Shown piece by piece: positions 1 to 11,201 of a DNA stretch of 64,000 nt. The stretch is from Anisodus tanguticus (taxonomy: Eukaryota; Streptophyta; Magnoliopsida; Solanales; Solanaceae): the NCBI GenBank assembly GCA_034509755.1, contig CM067555.1, positions 22,084,142 to 22,148,141 on the forward strand, read 5' to 3'. Position 1 is the stretch's first letter; every line of letters starts with the position of its first letter. The position numbers and the translations under genes were made by a program. The notes under the pieces were generated by a model. It had not been told where the DNA came from, did no database searches, and saw nothing but the letters and a program-made list of their open reading frames with translations.

Positions 1-620
1 AACTCATAGGCTACCTCACCAACTATGTCCGCTATCTCAAAAGGACCAATAAACCTCGAGCTACGCTTTACCTTTTCATCAAAACTCATCACACCTTTCA
101 TGGGTGAAACCTTCAGCAAAACTCACTCTCCAACCATAAACTCCAAAGCACGAACCTTTCGATTTGCATAGCTTTTCTATTTGCTCTGGGCTGTAAGGAG
201 ATGTTCATGGATCAACTTAACCTTATCCAATGAATCCTTCAAAAGGTCAGTACCCCAAGGTAGAACCTCAAAAGAATCAAACCATCCAACCGGTAAGCGA
301 TACCTCCTACAGTACTAGGCCTTAAATGGTGCCATCTTAATACTAGAATGATAGATGTTGTTATACGCATAAACCCGCCAAGGTACAAACTGATCCCAAT
401 GACCACCAAAGTCAATCACACATGTTTGCAACATATCCTCGAGAACCTGAATAGTCCGCTCGAATTGGCCATCAGTCTGAGGGTGAAAGGCTGTACTAAG
501 CTCCACTATTGTACCCAACTTCTTCTGTATAAACCTCCAAAAGTGAGAAGTAAATTGCGTACCTTGGACCAAAATGATAGAAATGCATACCCCATGCAAT
601 CGAACTATCTCTCGGATGTA
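1..620 (-). pseudogene. Ty3/Tekay-type integrase fragment (3' part of pol)
   Basis: The longest open stretch (315-599, minus) reads as the C-terminal half of a Ty3-type integrase core: a target-strand motif GTQFTSHFW, the signature HPQTDGQFERTIQ holding the third catalytic Glu, and the usual AYNNIYHSSIKMAPF block. Positions 1-310 continue on the minus strand into the domain between core and chromodomain (readable words RFIGPFEIADIVGEVAYE), with frame breaks between. The fragment leaves the window at position 1. Chromovirus integrases of this class direct cDNA insertion, and the tail targets heterochromatin. It lies in the opposite orientation to the polypurine tract at 1783, so it is not simply the pol of that element. 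Family assignment is by motif recall. Confidence 0.85.
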
Positions 621-1782
621 AATTCTAGCTAACTTCTCTGAATTATAAGTAGTCTAGACTAGTATACAAAACTTAGATTCTTACCTAGAAAGAATAACAT
701 GGGTTAAGGATAAAGCTCAATAGGGGTTCGTACATGTTCTTATCAGAAATACTCTCTCAACGATTGATAATCAACAAAATTGTAAGTTGACACCCCATTA
801 TTAATCAAACAAGAGCTATTCACGCGGTGAAGGATTTCACTCACTATCCATCGACAGAAAGTCATAGGATCCCAAGACATTTAAATACCATATACCCCAG
901 GTAGAAGAGGCTCAGTGCAGTACAACTTCAAGATTCTCCAAAAAACGTTAGGAGTGCAGAGAAAACCCTTGTATTTCGCTCCCAGACAGGTGATCGAGCT
1001 AAGTGCACAATTTTGATGCTCGAAGATACGATACATGAATCCCTCAGAGTTATGGAAGAAGTAAAATTCCTTCAATAGTCCAAGATTGCAAAAAGTCACT
1101 TGTTGGTATGCGATACTGAAGTTTAAATGACGATGTTCATGATGGGATATCCTTGAAGGCCTTACCCATAAAGGTGTAAAAAAAAATTCGACTAGAAAGG
1201 CAAGTACAAAAAACCTTACAAGGTTATCCAAGGACTTAGCCAAGTAACCTTCACACTTGGGATTACCTCCAGAATTAGGGGGAGTTCACTCAATTATCAC
1301 ACCTTAATATCATCGAACTATATATGAAATTTCTCTCACATATAGCCTATAGAGAATGTTCAGATTATTGTAGACCTGTCTTAAAATAGAGATCTTGATT
1401 GCTATCCATTATCATTAAGTCTAGAAGTTTTGGACTCATAAGATGACATTTGTTAAAGTACTGCGAAAAAGCAATGACATAAACATAATGATACGGGCGG
1501 CAGAGAAAGGCATAATATTTAGATATTCTCCCATAGTCTGGACATCAGGTTCACATGATGTTCGTGCGACACGATTGCCTTAATCCTACTCTATGGCAAT
1601 AAACTCATTTCATACACCTGTACAGATGATGATTACAACATAAATATGATAGATGCAACTCAAGACGCCAAGATTTGGACATTTGAGGTTTTGAGATAGT
1701 CCTATTTATAAAGAAAACTATGATAAAAAATTTTTTTAAAATTTTTGGGAGATAGAGATTCTAAATTGGTGACCTCAACATT
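621..1782. other. Degenerate retroelement interior, no readable gene
   Basis: No reading frame here has recognisable protein motifs; the 120-residue frame at 881-1243 looks spurious. A block at about 845-950 loosely resembles 41245-41360 inside the nested Tekay element: both carry a CGACAGAAAGTC-like word and then a run ending in ATTCTCC. This suggests decayed Tekay interior sequence. Low certainty. Confidence 0.4.
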
Positions 1783-1812
1783 CGAGGACAAATGTTTCTA
1801 ATGGGGGAAAAT
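1783..1812 (+). other. Polypurine tract next to 3' LTR
   Basis: The words ATTCGAGGACAAATGT and then AATGGGGGAAAA match the end of the interior of Tekay elements. The same arrangement is seen at 42953-42986, and inverted at 61818-61850. It primes plus-strand cDNA synthesis and fixes the orientation of the LTR that follows. Confidence 0.75.
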
Positions 1813-2892
1813 ATTACCCCCATACTTTGGATGTCATTTTTATTGTGGGTAAACTAACATAAGCTTAGTAAGGTTAAGATTCTATCACAAGGTTAACAAA
1901 GGTTTAGATGAGTGTTAAGTATGTTTCTTAAGAGTTCGGGACTAAATAAATCGAAGAAACTAAGTTCGTTGAGATCTGGAGAAATCGGGCAGAATTTTCA
2001 TACATGATTTTTAGCTCCACTTTCCGGGGGTATATCTCCTATTATATAAGGAACTACAGAGTGCATAATTTATCTAAATTCAAGTTCAGGGAGTCTACTT
2101 TCCAATGCAACTGACAGCTCGTCAATGTGAGAATACGATGGAAAACTTGACGGACCATCAAAACTTGACGGACCATCAAAACTTGATGGGCCATTGATGG
2201 GCCATCAAAGTTGGAGGGAATATTTGACGGCCCAAATTGACGGGATGTCAAAAGGGACCGTCCTTTTGGTTAGTGAAAATTATTTTCGGGTATATAACAA
2301 TTTGGTCAACCCTTAGCCCTTATTTTCACCAAAAATAAACCCTAGAACCCATCATAAACCCTCCCGAATGCTCTCTATCAACTGGGAGCAAAATTCAAAG
2401 GCAAAACATCCTAGATCAACGTTAGGAATCCCCGGGCTATCGTTAATTTCACTTCCTTCACATTTTGCTGATTTTGGAAATGACTTTGTGTTTGACAAAT
2501 GACTTAATGATCTCTCCTATTTAATATGCAGCATGTATTGATATCAATTTTTCATATGAAATAGACAGTCATCTATAACGAGTGTATGGACTTGTGAAAT
2601 GGTCATAGCTTCGTGGACAAGGTATGTAAGGCTTACTTCCTTCTTTTTGGCATGATTATATTGAAATGATTATTACGAAGTGAAATCCGATAAGAACTCT
2701 ATTTTAAAGTTCATACGAAGGTACTTGTGATTCTCCTATAAGTGTGTTGTTGTGTATTACCATTCCTCCTAAAGATTACATTCTCATGCTAAGGTATTCT
2801 TGTGATGTCAATAAAAGTTGGCTCCTTATGTTTCTTGAAAGCTAAGATAATGATGTAATATATGGTTATTATGGAATCATTGAAAGAGTAAT
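1813..2892 (+). repeat. Tekay-type 3' LTR, left segment
   Basis: The LTR begins right after the polypurine tract; its first bases read TATTACCCCC rather than the usual TGTTACCCCC/TGTAACACCC, so the terminal TG is mutated. It holds the U3 array of near-palindromic words at 2142-2210. A block at about 2600-2640 (TAGCTTCGTGGACAAGGTATG) is shared with the LTR at 62605-62630. It is interrupted at 2893 by chromovirus A and resumes near 8430. Confidence 0.7.
2142..2245 (+). repeat. 18-bp tandem repeat with palindromic GAYGG-CCATC words
   Basis: Three head-to-tail units starting at 2142, 2160 and 2178 share AAAACTTGACGGACCATC; the third is diverged to GATGGGCCAT. A second GATGGGCCATC copy and TTGACGGCCC follow to 2245. 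Each unit centres on a near-palindrome in which GATGG faces CCATC. A related word recurs in the LTR at 61913-61927. Confidence 0.8.
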
Positions 2893-4557
2893 TGATGTAA
2901 GGAGGGGTGATATTGGGTAAGTGGTTCGGGTGTGGAGGATATTCGGGTTGACCCGAAAATAGATGAAAAAATGGGGTTCTCGGATTGACGGGACATTGGT
3001 GTATTTGATGGCTATTTCGGGAGAGTCTAGAGGGAATCTGGTCAAAGTATTTTGTGGGGTAGTTGTAGACACGTTTTGGGTGGGTTCGATGGTTAGGATT
3101 TGGTGGTGGGGTGGTGGAAGGTTGACGGAACATAACCAAGACAATATAGTTCTCGGAAGGTTATGTTATGTGGACTACTTGGTGTTGTTTGGATTGGACG
3201 AGTATTTTTGGACTGTTTCGGGTGATAACCTTTGGTGGGGATGTTAATAAGGTATTTTCGGAGGTAAGGGTAGCTGGTATATAGTATATTGAGTGAGGGT
3301 TGAACACGAGTTGTCAGATATATACTCGAGTGAAGGAAAGGTGACTTTTGGTTAAGTGTTGGCTTGGTTGATATGGTTTAAGTGTTTAGTGGTTGTGGTT
3401 GAAATGAGGATCGGTTGATGAGCCCAAGTATAGAGACACGGGGGTTTTATTTCCAGATCTAACACCAAGGATAATGTGATCAATGCCACAAGGTCGAGAT
3501 CAGGGTTTGCTAAGTGCAATGCCCGCGAACTAGCCAAGTGAGGGTGATCGAAAGCCCTTTTGGTAACCCAAAGCTTAGGCTAGGTTTATCCACAAAGTTC
3601 CAACGTTCGCTTACCACTAAGGAGGTTCCTCGATCTTGGAAAATGATTAGGTCACACAGTCCTAACCAAGTGTTACGCTAAAGGGAGGAGTGACCCACAC
3701 AGGATCGATATGCTTCAACACACAAGTTGAAAACAAACTTAGATTTAATCTTAAACTCAAACTGATTATTTACAATATCCTAAGGCTCAATTTATAGTGT
3801 TATAGAGACAATTCTAGAAGGGAAATAAAAGGACACAAAGCTAAGGCCAATCTGCCGAAATGGGAACACGGGTAGGGGATGGATTGGCTTGAGCATCAAG
3901 TCAGCCTTCGGTCTTTCGTGAGCATGGTATGAATAAGGTTGGTCTTTCTTGGAGACAAGGGTAAACTCAATCCTCTTCACACATCCCTTGTAGTAACTGA
4001 GTAGAATGGGGAATGAATCTTGGCATCTCAAAACTTCATCTTCTTGGGATCAATATAGTAGCTTCCATTCCTTGCACAATGGAATAGCTCTCGGTCAACT
4101 CTTGCACTTCCTTAGGCCGATCTTGACCTTCCCCGTTTGTCTCTTGAATGATCTTCTTGGCAAGCTTATTGTCTTGGCCAAGTCTCCATTTGTCCGTGCC
4201 ATCTTGGCATTCTTTGGTCATGTCACCTTCTCGGCTTCACCGTCTTCTTATAAGCATTGAATGTGTCCCAAGGAAAACTAAGAGCTATTACATGATTTTA
4301 ATATGTCCTAATATGACTAATAGCTAGAATAGAAATTAAAGACAACAAAATATAATGCAAGGTCTCAGCCAAATCTAACACATAAGGCCGAATAAAACTT
4401 GTCATTAGGAGGCCATTAAGTTATGGCTCCTAATCCTCTCCATAATCCATGCCATTCTCGGCCCTCAACCATGGGTTGATGTCCATTCTTTGAACCCCTC
4501 TATCCTTTGGTCAATTAATCAAATTGAGAAGCTATGTCCGGACCCTTTCTTTCATCA
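2893..4557 (-). repeat. Chromovirus A 3' LTR (left)
   Basis: On the plus strand it runs from TGATGTAAGG to TTTCATCA, bounded on the right by pyrimidine-rich ATCTTCCTTTCTTGG, the complement of the polypurine tract. Length is 1665 bp. The stretch 4021-4255 is present in the partner LTR in inverted orientation (8173-8405). Confidence 0.8.
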
Positions 4558-4715
4558 ATCTTCCTTTCTTGGAGAGAATTTGTCCTCAAATTCGGATGGT
4601 TCAAGTGTGAAGGCAACTTAGGAACATAACATGTTATTCCATTACTCGAAATTTTTGTTTCATATAAGCTGCCTCAGAACCTAGTCAATAACTTGAAGGC
4701 ACCATTCCTCAAGTA
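4558..4715 (-). pseudogene. Chromovirus A integrase C-terminal tail
   Basis: The minus strand reads a diverged copy of the tail seen at 17935-18110. A word like FKLL-TRF-GS corresponds to FKILARFGES, and the frame ends in the LRTNS-type tail that runs up to the LTR in this class. At least one stop lies inside. Only the last 50 or so residues remain; the rest of integrase is deleted. Confidence 0.6.
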
Positions 4716-5499
4716 GCCTTCTCATTCAAGAAAGTCATCTTAAGGCCATGTTTTGTGGTGCGTGATCAACTTCTCATCACAAGGAGTCACGACTCGGGGT
4801 TTCTTCATAGGATTGGAACCAAGATCTTGTTCAATTGCCTCTCGGTTTCTTTTCAAGCTGAGCTTTGAAGAAATTTTGGCTTCCCATAATTCTTCTACAT
4901 AAGTACTCATTTTTACCATGGAGATTCGAACCTTATGGAAAGATTATAGACCAATGGTTTTTTGAGGTGCACATTCCATTCTTCACGTTGCCCCGGCATT
5001 AATAAGACATATACCATGTCAGAGGTAAGGTACCTTTGGCCATTTTCTTCGCCCAATACTTCTTTATTTCCATGTCCATAGGCTTGGTGAGTAGATAATG
5101 AACCTCTTGAAAATAAATCAAGAGTGAGTTTATCACCTTACTTTGACAAGATCCCGGACGTATTGTTGTCTGAGCTTCCCATACTGATTTCTTCTTCCAC
5201 CATTGTTTGTTCATATAATGGATTGGAAAAGAAGGTCCAACCTTGTGTTGCTTCTCCATTATCATGGCTAGAGGTTTGACATGGAATAAAGTCTCCTTGA
5301 TCAATTGGCTCGGTGGTTGCCTTCAGATCATTACATGAAGGGGGAATCTCCCGAGAGTTACCTCACTAATAGTATCAACATTATTTTTAGGTGGTACCTC
5401 GGTTGTTGGCTCATGTGAATTGATCATTTCCGCACCCTTCAAGTTTTCTTTCGAACCGACTTCTTCTCTAAATGCCAAAATATTCATGTCACTCCCCTT
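4716..5499 (-). other. Chromovirus A interior without readable domain
   Basis: The stretch lies between the integrase tail and protease, where reverse transcriptase, RNase H and integrase should be (more than 2 kb in an intact element). No polymerase motif is visible on either strand. The 101-residue minus frame at 4999-5304 matches nothing I recognise. It is probably the junction of a large internal deletion plus drifted linker sequence. Confidence 0.5.
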
Positions 5500-5960
5500 G
5501 TTAGATTCATCCTCCTCCTTTTGTGCCTCAGACTTGGCTTGGCGCTTTCACGCTTGTTGGATTTTCATGTCCCTTACCTTACTTGGTGGCAACAGTATTA
5601 GCTGGAAGTCCTTACCGTCCTTGTGAAAGGAGTAGGTGTTATGTTCGCCATCGTGCATGGTTTTTCAATCATATTTCCTGGCCTACCCAACAAGATATGA
5701 CATACGTCCATTGGAAGGACATCACACCAAATGTCATCAACGTATCCTCCAATCCGAAAATTGATAAGGGATTGGGTAGCAACCTTGAGCCCATTCACTT
5801 GTTCACCCAACGGAGGTTGTAGGGTTTATGATGTTCACAAATTGGTAGTTGTAATTTTCCTACCACTACGATGGATACCATATTTTCACAACTCCCTCGC
5901 GTCAATAATCAGACAACATACTTTATCTTTTATTTTGCATCGTGTGTAGAAAACCTGCTC
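5500..5960 (-). pseudogene. Chromovirus A retropepsin-like protease, broken
   Basis: The frame at 5598-5810 carries the conserved half IWCDVLPMDVCHILLGRP, matching IWCDILPMDACHILLGRP in chromovirus B (19885-20307). The upstream half with the catalytic Asp lies near 5890-5915 but is shifted out of frame by one base directly after the Asp codon, and a stop follows. The linker word shared with element B is visible at about 5520-5600. The enzyme would have cut the Gag-Pol polyprotein and is not functional here. Confidence 0.8.
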
Positions 5961-6991
5961 CATTTGATTTTTGTCAAAGCTCCTCCAATTGTGCACTTAG
6001 AACATGTTGAAGGACTAGACTCACACCATCCTCCGCAATAGCTTCGTCTTCCTCTTTTCCTTCTTCTACCACAAAGGCATCACCACTTTCCTTATATTCT
6101 TTAAGTGTCACGGTCCTCAGGTTGGGACATTCCTTAGCAAAATATCTGAGTCCTTGGCACTTGTAACATCTCTTGCCGCCTTTATCAACACCTTGGGTAA
6201 CTCCTACTTTTCCCTTATTCTTGTTTACATCATCTTGTTTGTAAAAGGGGTTAGAATAAGACGTACCAACCTTCTCCTTAGCACTTGTAGCCTTCGTGTA
6301 AGGTCTTGTGACAACCCTCTTCTATTGCCATTCGAACCTTAGTTCCAAATGACACACAACCTCAAATGCTGTGTACGTGGACACTTCCACTTTTCTTGAA
6401 TTACCGCGCTTAGTCCACCAATGAACCGTGTAATGCGTTGCGGCTCATTCTCTTCTAAATCACACAACATTGTGACCTTCTCGAATTTCGGATGTACTCT
6501 TCAACCTTAAGAACACCTTGCCAAAGCTTGGTGAGTTTAAGGTACAAGTATTGTTCATATTCTCGGGGCAAGAATTGTTTCTTTAAGTGTTTATTCAACC
6601 TTTCCCAAGAATCGATCTTGGACTTGCCATGTCTTTTTCGGCTTGCCTTCAAATTATCATACCATACAGAGACAAAAGACTTAAGCTTTAACGTGGAAAT
6701 CTTAAAGCGTTGGTGATCATCATAGTTCTTGAATTCAAAGAGCCTTTCGATGGACCTTATCCATTCGAGGAATTCGGGATCCAAATTTCCTTCAAATGTT
6801 GAAAGGTCGAACCGTAATATCCGGTTACCTCCTCTCTCAATTCTTGGGGCCTCTGGTGCATCATCTTCAATATGTATGGGGTTGTTTTGAGCAACCTCCT
6901 CTCCTGATTCAACATCATCAATGACTTCACGATTAGCAAATTCTCTTATTGGTCCGCAATCATTTCGAATAAGGTCTTTTAAGTTCGTCAC
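5961..6991 (-). pseudogene. Chromovirus A gag, capsid plus damaged zinc knuckle
   Basis: The frame at 6455-6991 (178 residues) is a Ty3-type capsid: an acidic N-terminus, then FDLSTFEGNLDPEFLEWI, KLKSFVSVWYDNLKASR, and SWERLNKHLKKQFLPREY. These are the hallmarks of the Retrotrans_gag fold. Downstream (6131-6180, minus) the nucleocapsid knuckle reads CYKCQGLRYFAKEC. The usual Gly-His pair is Arg-Tyr, so the zinc-binding His is lost. Both changes can arise from C-to-T transitions typical of methylated plant repeats. The reading frame is broken between capsid and knuckle. Confidence 0.9.
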
Positions 6992-7032
6992 TTACTTGCT
7001 CCATAGCGTTAAAGCGTAGGATGGGATGACCT

Positions 7033-7046
7033 TGCTCTGATACCAA
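7033..7046 (-). other. Primer binding site, initiator tRNA-Met
   Basis: The minus strand reads TTGGTATCAGAGCA, complementary to the 3' end of initiator tRNA-Met, two bases from the LTR edge at 7049. It primes minus-strand cDNA and proves the minus orientation. Confidence 0.9.
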
Positions 7047-7048
7047 TC

Positions 7049-8425
7049 TGATATAAGTAAGGAGGGGTGATGTTTGGTAAGTGGTTCAGGTGTGGAGGAT
7101 ATTCGGGTTGACCCGAAAATAGATGATAAAATGAGGTTATCGGGTTCTCAGATTGACGGGATAATGGTGTATTTGATGGCTATCTAGGAGAGTGTAGAGG
7201 GAATCGGGTCAAGGCATTTTATGGGGTAGTTTTAGACATATTGACGGTGGGTTCGATGGTCGGGCTTTGGTAGTGGGGTGGTGGCAGGTTGACGGAACAA
7301 AACCAAGATAGTATGGTTCTCGGAAGGTTGTGTTATGTGGATTACTTGGTGTTATTTGGATTGGAAGGGTATTTATGGAATGTTTCATGTGATGACCTTT
7401 GGTGGGGATTTTAATAAGATATTTTTGAAGGTAAGGGTAGCCGGCATATAGTATATTGAATGAGGGTTGAACACGAGTTATCGGATACAAACTCAAGTGA
7501 AGGAAATGTGACTTTTGGTTAAGTGTTGGCTTGATTGCTATGGTTTAAGTGTTTAGTGGTTGTGGTTGAAATGAGGATCGGTTGATGAACCCAAGTATAT
7601 ATACACGGGGGTTTTATTTCCCGAGCCTAGACTAAGGATAATGTGATCAATGCCACAACGTCGATACCGAGGTTTGCTAAGTGCAATGCCCGTGAACTAG
7701 CCAAGTGAGGGTGATCGAAAGCCCTTTTGGTAACCCAAATCTTAGGCTAGGTTGGTCCACAAAGTTCTAATGTTTTCTTACCACTAATAGGGTTCCTCTA
7801 TCTTGGGAAATGATTAGGTCACACAATCCTAACCAAGTTTTATGCTAAAGGGAGGGGTGACCCACACATGATCGATATGCTTCAACACATAAGTTGAAAA
7901 CAAACTTAGATTTAATCTTAAACTCAAACTGATTATTCACAATATCTAAGGCTCTATTTATAGTGTCTTAGAGACTATTATAGAAGGGAAAAAAAGACAC
8001 AAAGCTAAGGCCAATCGGCCAAAATGGGAACACAGGTAGGAGATGGATTGGCTTGGGCATCAAGTCGGCCTTCGGTATTCGTGAACATGGTGTGAATGAG
8101 ATTGGTCTTTCTTGGAGACAAGGGTAAAATCAATCCTCTTCACACATCCATTGTAGTAACCGAGTAGAATGGGGACGGTGAAGCCGAGAAAGTGACATGA
8201 CGAAAGAATACCAAGATGGCATGGACAAAGGGAGACTTGGCCGAGACAAGAATCTTGCCAAGAAGATCATTCAAGAGCCAAATAAGAAAGGTCAAGCTCG
8301 GCCTAGGGAAGTTGAAGAGTCGGTCGATAACCATTCCATTGTGCAAGGAATGAAAGCTTCTATATTGATCCCAAGAAGATGAAGTTTGGAGAAGCCTTGG
8401 ATTTTGAAACCATGGGCCCATGGTG
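7049..8425 (-). repeat. Chromovirus A 5' LTR (right), rearranged
   Basis: It is collinear with the left LTR from 7049 to about 8172. At the shared word AGTAGAATGGGGA it switches to the reverse complement of the left LTR segment 4021-4255 (8173-8405), and ends beside a perfect 16-bp palindrome at 8409-8424. The remaining 300 bp of the left LTR have no counterpart. The outer boundary is inferred. Confidence 0.75.
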
Positions 8426-8429
8426 GATT

Positions 8430-10646
8430 TTAGGTGTCTCTTGTATGGTAAAGGACTAAGTCTTTGTATGTGTAATTTTTTAATATTAACGTATAGTATA
8501 TGCGTGTTAGACTATGTTTATTACGGGACGCTTCGTAAGGGCAAGACATGGATAAAGGGTTGACTGTTTGTAGATCCCGCTCGGCTTTGAGGTAGGCTAT
8601 GTTTTATTCTTATTATACTCCGATAAAAGTACATAATTAGTTATAAATATTGAGGGTTACTGGGCGTGTTTAGAGGTCCCATCCAAATAGTTGTGATGAA
8701 CGTTTGAGTGGGTACCGGTGTTGACTGCTGTTGATTGGGCTTGTCGCCATTATGTGGGCTCATTTCCATAATTGCCATAATTTCTATTGTTGTGCTTATT
8801 CATCACACATGCTTTGATATGATATCCTGATGGTACTTGGATTATGTGTATTGAATCCCTGAAAGCATGCGATATTCATCTCTTCTACTTGGTTGCATCT
8901 CATACATATTGATCTCTTTTCTTGTATTGTCATTTGCATTCATACACTCATGTTTCTGATGATGTTGATATGAGAGTGGTATGAAAATATTATGGGTCCA
9001 AGAAACCAAAAAGGTAAGAATACTTATGAGATTATTGGAAACATTGAGATGTTGATGATACTACAATCACAGAGCAGTGATCCGATGGAAAATTCCGAAT
9101 GATAATGATACGTTGGGGCACGGGTTGCACACATGCAATAATTATTACATCCAAGAGCTGGGCTACATTGAAAAATTCTGAAGGAGTATATGGACTTCGC
9201 AGGTCCCCCATAGGTGTGCAGTTCATAGAATTTGAACGCCTGTATATGGGAGAAGAAAGGTACATGGCATTGCATTGCATCACATGCATTAATACCATAC
9301 ATACATCATTTCATTGATTATTTATTGATTTGCAAAGTGTTTGGAATAGTTACGGGAGTTTGACTTATTACTATAATGGAAAGGATTTGATAGTTTAGAT
9401 TGACCTTATTGGACCAGGTTGGTTGCCATGTTTGTCTTGATTCATCATGTGATTGGTCATGTGATTACAATTTGTGAGTCCAAGGAATAGATGTTAAATT
9501 ACTGTCTGTACTGTGTGATGTTTGATCGTTAATTAAAGGAACTATGTGTGAATATGTGTTGTTGATAGTTAATAAACTTATTTGGTAAGAGGTCTAGTGA
9601 TGATAGTTTTGGCTTAGATTGTTGAGTTTTTGTTAAGTAGTCCTTGCTTGTGTGTTTTATGCGTGTGGGACTTCTTTCTGGATAAAAAGGGTGTAAGGTA
9701 ACGGCAACTACTTAGGATGTGCGAAGGAAGTCTAATAAACCAATGCGTATCTTGCATGTAATCGTATGAAGTCTGATTTGAGGGTTAAGGACTGAGAATA
9801 TTAAGATATTAACGAAGTATTTTTGACCCTAAAGTTATGTTTGCGGAACACTTCTTAAGTAATGGGTTAAGGAACTAAGTATCAATTCACCTAGATGGGT
9901 TATCAAAGTGGTATGTGGGGTCAACATGTTTACGATTAATAAATCTTTACATGACTAGATTGATTTTCTTGATTATTAACTCCCTACGTAATTTGGGTGA
10001 ATTACTTGACTAATAACCTTGACCTATCTTGTTGATTTAGATGGTTGATAGACTTTATGTGTTTGGGGTAACTTGTATGATTGATAAACCTTATGGGATT
10101 TAGGTGAACTATATGAATTCATGTATCCTTATGTGAGTACGTGACTTGTGTGTTTATTGAACTGCCTAGTATAGGGTCTTATGTGAGAGTCAACTTGATG
10201 TTTATCTTTATTTATGTATCTTCCGTCGTTGTCGGTCTATGATGCTTACAGAGGTACGTTATGTACTCATGCTACGTTTGCTGCATCTTTTACGTGAATG
10301 CAGGTATCCGGTCTTTTCAGGTTGCAGTTGGAGCACAAAAAGATTAAGGAATACCACATATTCCTAGCGGCCTTGGTATCCATCTTAGATAGACCGCCCT
10401 TATTCATTCAGGGTGTCTTGTTCTATTTCCAGTCATTCAGTTGCACTCTAGAGTTCTTGTATAAGTCAGATTAGGTTTTGGGAAAGAAGGTTGTATTGAA
10501 ATATTTGGTTATGAAATGATATTGTACATTTTATTTTTCGTTCTCTTCTGCATTTTGTTAACCTTCTTGTTGTAACTGTTGGAGATTGATTCGCCTACTG
10601 GGTGATAGTGTAGGTTCCACCACGACAAACGTGATTTGGGTCGACA
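8430..10646 (+). repeat. Tekay-type 3' LTR, right segment
   Basis: This continues the LTR that starts at 1813. Landmarks shared with the solo LTR at 12728-15613 include a GGTCCCCCA block near 9200, a TCATGCTACG(C/T)TTGCT(G/T)CATC block near 10270, and an end reading GGTTCCACCACGA, GTGATTTGGGTCG-ACA at 10610-10646. About 3.3 kb of LTR remain once the insertion is removed. No coding sequence. Confidence 0.75.
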
Positions 10647-11103
10647 CAATCGATTCAAAAGGGCATAATGTTTCCTCAATGAGATCCAAATTCGGATTTT
10701 TGAAAGAATTTTGAGCCTCGTAATTGTTTCATTTGTTTCCTTGTTCCTGTTCTTGTAAAAAATAGTAACAAATTCAAGAATGAAATTATCCGGTGGTTGT
10801 GCAATCAACTCCCATCTGTAATTTTTAATTTTTTGCACCATCAATTTCTGAATATCTCCGACCTCTGATCAAAATCTAACCCTCTTTCATGAATAATTTT
10901 TGCTTGAGAGTTCGTCAAAGAGTTGGATGAAGAAGGTTTTCTTTGTAGCTATGTTTATCTTCGACATTGTGGGTGGGTGTAAAGGAAAAGGCACAGTAGC
11001 TGAAAAAAGAGGGAAAAATGCCTTTTTTTAATAGTAAAAACTGATGAAGAGAGAGGTGGAGAGGAAACAAGTGATAGAAAGGATCAAAGAGATATCTTGA
11101 CAT
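10646..11103 (-). pseudogene. Possible 5' end of a host gene, truncated by the LTR
   Basis: A minus-strand ATG at 11101-11103 opens 62 residues (to 10915) without a recognisable domain. It follows a TATA box and a CT-rich leader at plausible spacing. Beyond the stop, another frame (10845 down to 10646) starts MMVQKIKNYRWELIAQPPD and stays open up to the LTR junction and beyond. No homology is recognised. If it is a gene, only a first exon and part of an intron or second exon are left. Confidence 0.25.
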
Positions 11104-11139
11104 TATGGTGCTTGATGAAGAAGATGACTTGAGAAGAAG

Positions 11140-11201
11140 ATGAGAAATTAGGGCTCTTCTTTTGCGTTTCCTTTGCCCACTTTTAACTTTTTTATATAAA
11201 G
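11140..11201 (-). promoter_or_regulatory. Candidate promoter: TATA box and CT-rich leader
   Basis: On the minus strand TTTATATAAA (11191-11200) is followed about 35-55 nt later by GAGCCCTAATTTCTCATC and repeated CTTCTTC, the composition usual for plant 5' leaders. The ATG lies about 90 nt from the TATA box. Confidence 0.35.

Larger units (their letters stand above)
2893..8425 (-). mobile_element. Chromovirus A (Ty3 type), internally deleted, nested in an LTR
   Basis: Related LTRs start at 2893 and 7049 (TGATGTAAGGAGGGG and TGATATAAGTAAGGAGG). The tRNA-Met primer site is at 7033-7046 on the minus strand, and gag, protease and the integrase tail follow leftward. Reverse transcriptase, RNase H and most of integrase are gone, so the element is non-autonomous. 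The right LTR is rearranged: it lost its outer end and carries an inverted segment, so the right boundary near 8425 is approximate and no convincing target duplication can be read. LTR style and the end of pol match chromovirus B at 16467-22189, which makes the two related subfamilies (CRM/Reina/Galadriel-like; the lineage is not settled). Confidence 0.85.

Noticed and set aside
881..1243. 120-residue minus frame
   Set aside because: No motif or homologous pattern; lies in decayed retroelement sequence.
8472..8476. GTAAT as right target duplication of chromovirus A (left flank GTAAT at 2888-2892)
   Set aside because: The adjacent sequence is not an LTR end, and a 5-base match by chance within 100 bp is likely.
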